In this document: positions 1 through 6,200 of the stretch, one piece after another
How positions within the stretch are numbered: the stretch's first letter is position 1
How the letters are laid out: each line of letters begins with the position of its first letter
Source of the DNA: a bacterium UBA3756
Lineage (GTDB): Bacteria > Bacteroidota > Bacteroidia > Bacteroidales > Bacteroidaceae
Length of the DNA: 6,546 bases
NCBI GenBank assembly: GCA_002371695.1
Contig: DFGG01000132.1
Coordinates: 1 to 6,546 of the forward strand
Direction: 5' to 3'
Notes under the pieces: generated by a model
The model's database searches: none
What the model saw: only the letters and a program-made list of their open reading frames with translations
Told to the model about the DNA's origin: nothing
Position numbers and translations under genes: made by a program

Positions 1-1982
1 GGCGGCTTTATGATTTGAGTTTGGAAACAGACGATTACAAGACACAATTGCATTGCTTGTACGACTATCTGTCAGAAAGCCAGCGGCAGGGCAACGCCAA
101 AAGCGAGGGAGAGGCTAGGAAGTTGCGTATCATCCTCTTTTACAATAACTATCAGAACGACTCTGTGATTTATTATGCACAAGACGACCTTGATTTTCTC
201 CGCGATAACAAGCAATGGGAAATCTACTATCGAGTGTGGAGTTATTTAGTGAACGTTTATGTCTACAACGGCTCCCTGACGCTGGGCATGCAGGAAGCAG
301 AGAAGATGTATGCCGATGCAAAGGAACGTAATGATGAAGCAGGGTTGGGACTGGCCTACAGCGTGATGGGCAATGCCTACTACAACATGAACAACATGCA
401 GGAGGCTGCCGATGCCTATCAGAAGTGTATCGACCTGTTGATGCATATACATCCTGTATCGATGGATCTGCCCAATTTCTTCTCATCCTATTGTGATGTG
501 CTGGAACAGTTGCATAGCTATCGGCAGCTTCGCGCACTTACCGCCAAATGGAAGGAATGTCTTTCTCAGATAGTAATCGACTGGAAGATTCCGGAAGACC
601 ACCCTGGATACCGACCCCTACTGGCATATTACCATATCGCCTGTGCTCAGGCAGCTATCGGATTGGGTGATACTCCAACAGCTGCCAAACAGCTTGAAGT
701 GTCGCGTGAGTGTATCCTTTCAGAAGAGGAGGACGTCTACCGCTCATGGCTCTTTTACATGGCACGCCTTAGCCAGCGAGAGGATCGACAACAGGAAGCT
801 CTCTCATATAATAACAGACTGACAGTGCAGGTGGCTGGTATTGATGACATGGCCGAGTTGGTGCGCGTGAAACAGCAGAGGGCTGAAATCATGATGAGTC
901 TAGGCAAGACTGGCGAAGCAGCTATCCTGTACAAGGAGATGTATCAGATTAACGACTCCATCAATCGTCATGACTCGAAACGGAAACTGGCAGAGATGAA
1001 CACCATCTTCAAGGTCGATGAGCTGAAGATGAGACAGGCTCAAGAACAGGCCCGCTTGAAGATGGAACAAGCAGAGCAGCAGATGCGCAGCATCATCATC
1101 ATCGCATCAATTATCGTGCTGGCTCTCATCATCTTCATCTATTTCCGCTACCGCTCTGCCAAGCGACTGAAGGCAGCACACACCCAATTGGAGGAGACCC
1201 ATAACCAGTTGCTCACAGCTTATGACCAACTCGAGGAGACCACTACCGCCAAGGAACGTATTGAGAGTGACCTGCGTATCGCACGAAATATCCAGATGGG
1301 CATGGTACCACATACATTCCCTGACCGTGAGGACGTGGATCTCTATGCCTCAATGACACCTGCCAAAGAGGTGGGCGGTGACCTTTATGACTACCTTATC
1401 ATCGGCGACAAACTCTTCTTCTGTCTTGGTGATGTCAGTGGCAAGGGCGTGCCTGCATCCCTCTTTATGGCTATGGCGCGTAATATGTTCCATGTGTTGG
1501 CGCAGCAGGACCTTTCGCCTGCAGAGATAGCAACCCGACTGAACAATACACTCTCTGAGGACAATGAGTCGAGCATGTTCGTCACCATGTTTATTGGTGT
1601 GGCAGATTTGAAAACAGGGCATCTTGGCTTCTGCAATGCAGGTCATAACCCGCCTGTGCTGCTGCATGACGGTACCTCAGAGTTTTTGGAGATGATCCCC
1701 AATGCACCCATCGGCTTGTGGCCGGGACTGGAATACGAGGGCGAGGAGATTGCAGATATCGCCAATCGCCCACTGTTTGTATATACTGACGGCCTCAATG
1801 AGGCCGAGAATCGGCAGCAGGAACAGTTCACTGACGAACGACTGCTTGAAATCTTGGAGAAGACTCCGTTTGAGAGTTCTAAACAGACCATCGAGCTACT
1901 CAAGAACGAGGTAGAGAAGCATCGCGATGGTGCCGAACCAAACGACGATCTGACGATGCTATGTGTGAAAGTGATAAAATGA
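1..1982 (+). CDS. TPR sensor with SpoIIE/RsbU-type PP2C serine phosphatase domain (5' partial)
   Basis: Membrane-bound sensor phosphatase, likely the upstream activator of the partner-switch pair encoded next. The frame is open to the window edge (codons from base 3), so the true start and any signal peptide lie upstream. Residues below are numbered from a TTG at base 15. TPR-like helices are visible near 109-142, 207-236 and 287-318. A charged helix (about 325-356) leads into a hydrophobic segment at 360-380. The basic stretch that follows (RYRSAKRLK) places the C-terminus in the cytoplasm and the TPR part probably in the periplasm. A second coiled coil (about 384-430) joins the phosphatase domain. 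The expected PP2C metal-site motifs are all present: GGDLYD with D456, GDVSGKG with D473, YTDG with D592, and NDD with D644/D645, so the enzyme looks catalytically intact. The family dephosphorylates the serine of STAS antagonist proteins. The architecture parallels Bacteroidetes TPR histidine kinases, with the kinase replaced by a phosphatase. Domain call firm; sensed signal unknown. Confidence 0.93.
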   Translation, partial: RLYDLSLETDDYKTQLHCLYDYLSESQRQGNAKSEGEARKLRIILFYNNYQNDSVIYYAQDDLDFLRDNKQWEIYYRVWSYLVNVYVYNGSLTLGMQEAEKMYADAKERNDEAGLGLAYSVMGNAYYNMNNMQEAADAYQKCIDLLMHIHPVSMDLPNFFSSYCDVLEQLHSYRQLRALTAKWKECLSQIVIDWKIPEDHPGYRPLLAYYHIACAQAAIGLGDTPTAAKQLEVSRECILSEEEDVYRSWLFYMARLSQREDRQQEALSYNNRLTVQVAGIDDMAELVRVKQQRAEIMMSLGKTGEAAILYKEMYQINDSINRHDSKRKLAEMNTIFKVDELKMRQAQEQARLKMEQAEQQMRSIIIIASIIVLALIIFIYFRYRSAKRLKAAHTQLEETHNQLLTAYDQLEETTTAKERIESDLRIARNIQMGMVPHTFPDREDVDLYASMTPAKEVGGDLYDYLIIGDKLFFCLGDVSGKGVPASLFMAMARNMFHVLAQQDLSPAEIATRLNNTLSEDNESSMFVTMFIGVADLKTGHLGFCNAGHNPPVLLHDGTSEFLEMIPNAPIGLWPGLEYEGEEIADIANRPLFVYTDGLNEAENRQQEQFTDERLLEILEKTPFESSKQTIELLKNEVEKHRDGAEPNDDLTMLCVKVIK

Positions 1983-2001
1983 TAACAGAAAACCTATAAT
2001 T

Positions 2002-2415
2002 ATGAGAAAGGAACTTCGCATTAAGAATCAAATCTCGGAATTGGAGCGTGTTGCCCAGTTTATCGAGGAAATCGGAGAAGAACTGCATCTCGACATGGAG
2101 ATGCAGATGAACCTGAACTTAGTCATGGAGGAGATGGTCTCCAACGTGATCTTCTATGCGTATCCCAAGGAGTCTGACTCCGAAATCGAGTTGTTGGCCA
2201 AGAGCGACGGCAAGAAGCTTACCTTCGTGCTCAGCGACCAGGGGAAAGAGTTTGACCCCACGGCGAAGGAGGATGCCGATCCCGATGTGAATCCTGCTGA
2301 GCGTGAGATAGGGGGGATGGGTATCTTCATCGTTAAGAACATCATGAACCACGTCACCTATCAGCGACTCGAAGGCAAGAACCTGCTGACGATGACGAAG
2401 AACATTGAACAATAA
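2002..2415 (+). CDS. RsbW-like ATP-binding protein (GHKL serine kinase / anti-sigma type)
   Basis: A 137-residue single-domain protein of the HATPase_c_2 (RsbW/SpoIIAB-like) class, at the usual length for the family. The N box is visible as EEMVSN (E44, N48), the G1 box as DQGKEFDP (D79, G81) and the G2 glycine loop as GGMGIFI (104-110), followed by a typical VKNIMNHV helix and a final strand pair. Known members bind ATP, phosphorylate a STAS antagonist on serine, and sequester a sigma factor or another target while the antagonist is phosphorylated. The start ATG lies 19 bases after the phosphatase stop, behind an AT-rich leader, and gives a complete N-terminal strand. The gene order (phosphatase, kinase, STAS) differs from the Bacillus rsbV-rsbW order. 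The kinase role is inferred from the family; the sequence shows only the intact ATP-binding motifs. It could act on a non-sigma target, since no sigma factor is present in the window. Confidence 0.9.
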   Translation: MRKELRIKNQISELERVAQFIEEIGEELHLDMEMQMNLNLVMEEMVSNVIFYAYPKESDSEIELLAKSDGKKLTFVLSDQGKEFDPTAKEDADPDVNPAEREIGGMGIFIVKNIMNHVTYQRLEGKNLLTMTKNIEQ

Positions 2416-2445
2416 AAACAATAACCAAATAAAAAATATTAGATT
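2416..2445 (+). promoter_or_regulatory. A-rich leader before the STAS gene
   Basis: The 30 bases between the kinase stop and the STAS start are 26/30 A or T, mostly A, far from the composition of the flanking genes. There is no Shine-Dalgarno-like purine block. In Bacteroidetes such A-rich leaders commonly stand in for a Shine-Dalgarno site, so it probably helps translation of the STAS gene. I see no clear -7 element of the TAnnTTTG type, so I do not call an internal promoter. Confidence 0.35.
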
Positions 2446-2757
2446 ATGACACAGATTTTGAAAGAAGGTGGCAAGACCATCATTAAGACAGGTAGTCGCA
2501 TCGATACGATGAATGCAAACCAGTTTGAACAGGACATCCAGCCCGCACTGAAGGATGGTGGCGTAGATTTGGAGATGGACTGCTCAGAGCTGACTTACAT
2601 GGCCTCTTCAGGCCTTCGCATCATCCAGAAGACCATGCGCACGGTGATGCAGTTGCGTGGACAGTTCAAGATGACCAATGTCAGCCCGGAGATTTACAAG
2701 GTATTGGCCATGACGGGATTCACCAAGTTTATGAAGGTTGAACAGAAGAAAGCGTAA
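2446..2757 (+). CDS. STAS-domain protein, anti-anti-sigma (RsbV/SpoIIAA) type
   Basis: A 103-residue protein made of one STAS domain, the normal length for an RsbV/SpoIIAA-like antagonist. The pattern is typical: N-terminal strands, a helix with the NANQFEQDI segment (about 24-31), the strand DLEMDCSELTYM, then the phospho-site loop ASSGLR (53-58), and the late strand QFKMTNVSPEIYKVLAMTGF. Ser54 or Ser55 is the expected target of the upstream kinase and of the SpoIIE-type phosphatase. The residue before the serine pair is alanine (Ala53), where RsbV and SpoIIAA carry aspartate; whether this matters is unknown. Unphosphorylated members bind the RsbW-like partner and free its target. The gene sits 30 bases after the kinase gene and 6 bases before the small membrane protein gene, consistent with one operon. 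A role outside sigma control is possible. Confidence 0.9.
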   Translation: MTQILKEGGKTIIKTGSRIDTMNANQFEQDIQPALKDGGVDLEMDCSELTYMASSGLRIIQKTMRTVMQLRGQFKMTNVSPEIYKVLAMTGFTKFMKVEQKKA

Positions 2758-2763
2758 GACAGT

Positions 2764-3105
2764 ATGACGATTGCAGTGATTATTCTCGTGATAGCAGTGA
2801 TAGTGCTCTCCATAGCACTTTTCCTGCAGGTAAAGGCTGCTAAACAGCAGGCCGAAGAGGGTCAGCAACTGCTGGCAGACTATCAGCGTCGCGTAGATGA
2901 GCAAACTCGTCTGCTCGAGGACTACAACTCTCTCTCAAAGAACTTCGAGAACATCGGTAAGGGTTACGAGCAGGCTCTGCTCCTGTTCGACAAGATGGCA
3001 GATATCCGTCATAACCTCGAACTGATTACCAAGGCTGACCAGGATCCCGCCAGCGTGGAGCGCCTGAATGCCCTGCTCCAGAAGTTTGATAAGTTGCAAG
3101 GATGA
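2764..3105 (+). CDS. small single-pass membrane protein with coiled-coil tail, unknown function
   Basis: I do not recognise this 113-residue protein. Residues 3-22 form one strongly hydrophobic helix rich in Ile and Val, with no cleavage-like motif, so it reads as a membrane anchor rather than a signal peptide. Basic residues follow at once (QVKAAK). The rest (about 25-113) is highly charged and predicted by eye to be helical: a heptad-like stretch to about 60 (ADYQRRVDEQ, RLLEDYNSL), a GKGYEQALLL segment near 65-75, and a C-terminal helix ending LNALLQKFDKLQ. There are no cysteines. The start ATG is 6 bases after the STAS stop, close enough for translational coupling. Its place in the cassette suggests a membrane scaffold or accessory for the partner switch, which is inference only. 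The reading frame is convincing because of the tight spacing, lack of overlap and clean helix pattern. Confidence 0.8.
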   Translation: MTIAVIILVIAVIVLSIALFLQVKAAKQQAEEGQQLLADYQRRVDEQTRLLEDYNSLSKNFENIGKGYEQALLLFDKMADIRHNLELITKADQDPASVERLNALLQKFDKLQG

Positions 3106-3112
3106 CGTCATC
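3101..3112. other. 12-bp perfect palindrome over the stop codon of the small membrane gene
   Basis: The sequence GATGACGTCATC is its own reverse complement and spans the TGA stop at 3103-3105. It lies about 20 bases before the start of the surface protein gene. There is no spacer loop and no following T-run close by, so it is not a terminator. It could be a binding site for a dimeric regulator, or chance. Confidence 0.25.
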
Positions 3113-3131
3113 ACCCTAACCATATCATGTA

Positions 3132-3218
3132 ATGAAAAAACTATTTGATCAACATTTTTTATCTCATCTCCTTTCCCTGTTGGCATTGGCACTGCTGATG
3201 CCAATGGGGGCGTGGGGG
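3132..3218 (+). other. signal peptide region of the surface protein
   Basis: The first 29 codons give a basic N-end (MKK), a Leu/Ala-rich core (LLSLLALALLM, about residues 13-23), a Pro-Met-Gly turn and an A-W-G motif before Gln30. Ala at -3 and Gly at -1 suit signal peptidase I. There is no lipobox cysteine, so this is not a lipoprotein signal. The mature protein would start at about Gln30. Confidence 0.85.
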
Positions 3219-6200
3219 CAGACATTGGTGTTCGGAGAATGGAATGAATTTCAAGGGTTCGTGGAGAAATCGGCCGAGACCGTTAATTGGAGTGATCGTG
3301 TGTACACATTACCACAGTTATCTATCAAGAATGGTGATGAGTATAATGAAACGGGTGCTGATACTTACTCATCGAGTAATGTATCGGTAGCGACCGTGGA
3401 CGAAAATGGTACCGTGACGTTTGTGGCCTATGAGGGCAAAGTGACAATCACTGCTACTTGCACAAATCAAAATGCTGCAGAAGGCGGACCCGCGTCCTCT
3501 CTTACCGCAATCTTCACTATAACCATTAATGATGACCGGGCAGAGTTTGGTGGTATGGGAGTGCGGTTTTCCGAATCTTCTGCAACAGCTACCTATGGTC
3601 TGTCTTTCAATCCACCAACGGTAGATCCTGGACAATTAGAAAAACTGGTCTTGGCTTATTCCTCGTCAAATACTAATGTGGCAACCGTCAATGAAAATTC
3701 TGGCGATGTTACCATTGTTGGCGTTGGCGAAACGACTATCAGTGCTGCGTATGCAGGTGATGATTATGTCAAACCGGGCTCCATTTCCTACGCGCTGACC
3801 GTTAACCCTGCCACAGTGACGGTTAGCGGCATCACGGCCAGCAATAAGGAATACGACGGCACTACGACGGCAACACTCGGTTACAGCAGTGCAGCTATTC
3901 AAATTGCTACTGGCGCAACTGTGAGTGGTGTCAGCGTCAGTAGTGCTACAGGCACTTTTGCCGATGCCAACGTTGGTACGGACAAGACTGTTACCATCAG
4001 TGGCATCACACTGAGCAGTGCTAACTATACCGTGGGATCCACTGGTAGTCAGACTACTGCTACTGCCAGCATCACGGCAAAGGAGGCCACGCTGAGCTGG
4101 AGCGACACTGAGTTCACGTACGATGGCCAGACACATGTTCCCACGGCCACGGTCTCTAACCTCGTAGGTCAGGATGCTTGTACGGTGACTGTATCAGGTG
4201 CCGCCTCTGCTGTAGGCACGCATACTGCAACGGCCACGGCCCTGAGCAACAGCAACTATTCGTTGCCCGCTTCTGCCACTACCAGCTTCACCATCAGTGC
4301 AGCGACGATGACTGGCGTCTCGGCCACAGGCTATACCGGCACTTACGACGGTGCCGCCCATGGCATCAGCGTGACGGCTCCCGAGGGTGCCACGGTGACG
4401 TATGGCGAAAGCGCCAATGCCTGTACGGCTACAGCCAGTCCCACGCTGACGAATGTCGGTGAGAAGACCGTATATTATAAGGTGTCGAAGACGGGCTATA
4501 CAGACGTGACCGGCTCCCAGGTTGTGAAGATCACAGCGAAGGAAGCTACGCTGAGCTGGAGCAATCTGACGTTCACGTACGATGGCCAGACACATGTTCC
4601 CACGGCCACGGTCTCTAACCTCGTAGGTCAGGATGCTTGTACTGTGACGGTATCAGGTGCCGCTTCTGCTGTAGGCACGCATACTGCAACGGCCACGGCC
4701 CTGAGCAACAGCAACTATTCGTTGCCCGCTTCTGCCACTACCAGCTTCACCATCAGTGCAGCTGCCATGACAGGTGTATCGGCAACAGGCTATACCGGCA
4801 CTTACGACGGTGCCGCCCATGGCATCAGCGTGACGGCCCCCGAGGGTGCCACGGTGACGTATGGCGAAAGCGCCAATGCTTGTACGGCTGCAGCCAGTCC
4901 CACACTGACGAATGTCGGTGAGAAGGCCGTATATTATAAGGTATCGAAGACGGGCTATACAGACGTGACCGGCTCCCAGGTTGTGAAGATCACTGCGAAG
5001 GAAGCAACGCTGAGCTGGAGCAATCTGACGTTCACGTACGATGGCCAGACACATGTTCCCACGGCCACGGTCTCTAACCTCGTAGGTCAGGATGCTTGTA
5101 CGGTGACTGTATCAGGTGCCGCCTCTGCCGTCGGCACGCATACTGCAACGGCCACGGCCCTGAGCAACAGCAACTATTCGTTGCCCGCTTCTGCCACTAC
5201 CAGCTTCACCATCAGTGCAGCTGCCATGACAGGTGTATCGGCAACGGGCTATACCGGTACTTACGACGGTGCCGCCCATGGCATCAGCGTGACGGCTCCC
5301 GAGGGTGCCACGGTGACGTATGGCGAAAGCGCCAATGCTTGCACGGCTTCAGCCAGTCCCACGCTGACGAATGTCGGTGAGAAGACCGTATATTATAAGG
5401 TATCGAAGACGGGCTATACAGACGTGACCGGCTCCCAGACCGTGAAGATCACTGCGAAGGAAGCCACGCTGAGCTGGAGCGACACTGAGTTCACTTACGA
5501 TGGCCAGACACATGTTCCCACGGCCACGGTCTCTAACCTCGTAGGTCAGGATGCTTGTACGGTGACTGTATCAGGTGCCGCCTCCGCTGTAGGCACGCAT
5601 ACTGCCACGGCTACGGCCCTGAGCAACAGCAACTATTCGTTGCCCGCTTCTGCCACTACAAGCTTCATCATCAATGCAGCTGCCATGACCGGCGTATCGG
5701 CAACAGGCTATACCGGCACTTACGACGGTGCCGCCCATGGCATCAGCGTGACGGCTCCCGAGGGTGCCACGGTGACGTATGGCGAAAGTGCCAGTGCTTG
5801 CACGGCTGCAGCCAGTCCCACGCTGACGAATGTCGGTGAGAAGACCGTATATTATAAGGTGTCGAAGACGGGCTATACAGACGTGACCGGCTCCCAGGTT
5901 GTGAAGATCACAGCGAAAGAGGCCACGCTGAGCTGGAGCGACACTGAGTTCACGTACGATGGCCAGACACATGTTCCCACGGCCACGGTCTCTAACCTCG
6001 TCGGTCAGGATGCATGTACTGTGACTGTATCAGGTGCCGCCTCCGCTGTAGGCACGCATACTGCAACGGCTACGGCCCTGAGCAACAGCAACTATTCGTT
6101 GCCCGCTTCTGCCACTACAAGCTTCACCATCAGTGCAGCAGACATGACCGGCGTATCGGCAACAGGCTATACCGGCACCTACGACGGTTCTGCCCATGGC

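Noticed and set aside
15..17. TTG at base 15 as the true start of the sensor phosphatase
   Set aside because: The frame is open to the window edge and the encoded sequence already looks like the middle of a TPR protein with no signal peptide, so a start upstream of the window is more likely.
3101..3160. Intrinsic terminator between the small membrane gene and the surface gene
   Set aside because: The palindrome has no loop and no adjacent T-run. The T6 run at about 3155-3160 lies inside the next coding region, some 40 bases away and without a stem.
3205..3235. G-quadruplex in the G-rich stretch after the signal peptide core
   Set aside because: Only two runs of five Gs are present; the other nearby G runs are pairs, so a stable four-tract structure is not supported.
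3666..4136. Antisense open frame of 156 codons over the YDG domain
   Set aside because: It lies opposite the clear YDG-domain coding frame, has unlikely composition (many Cys, Ser and Thr) and no independent start context.
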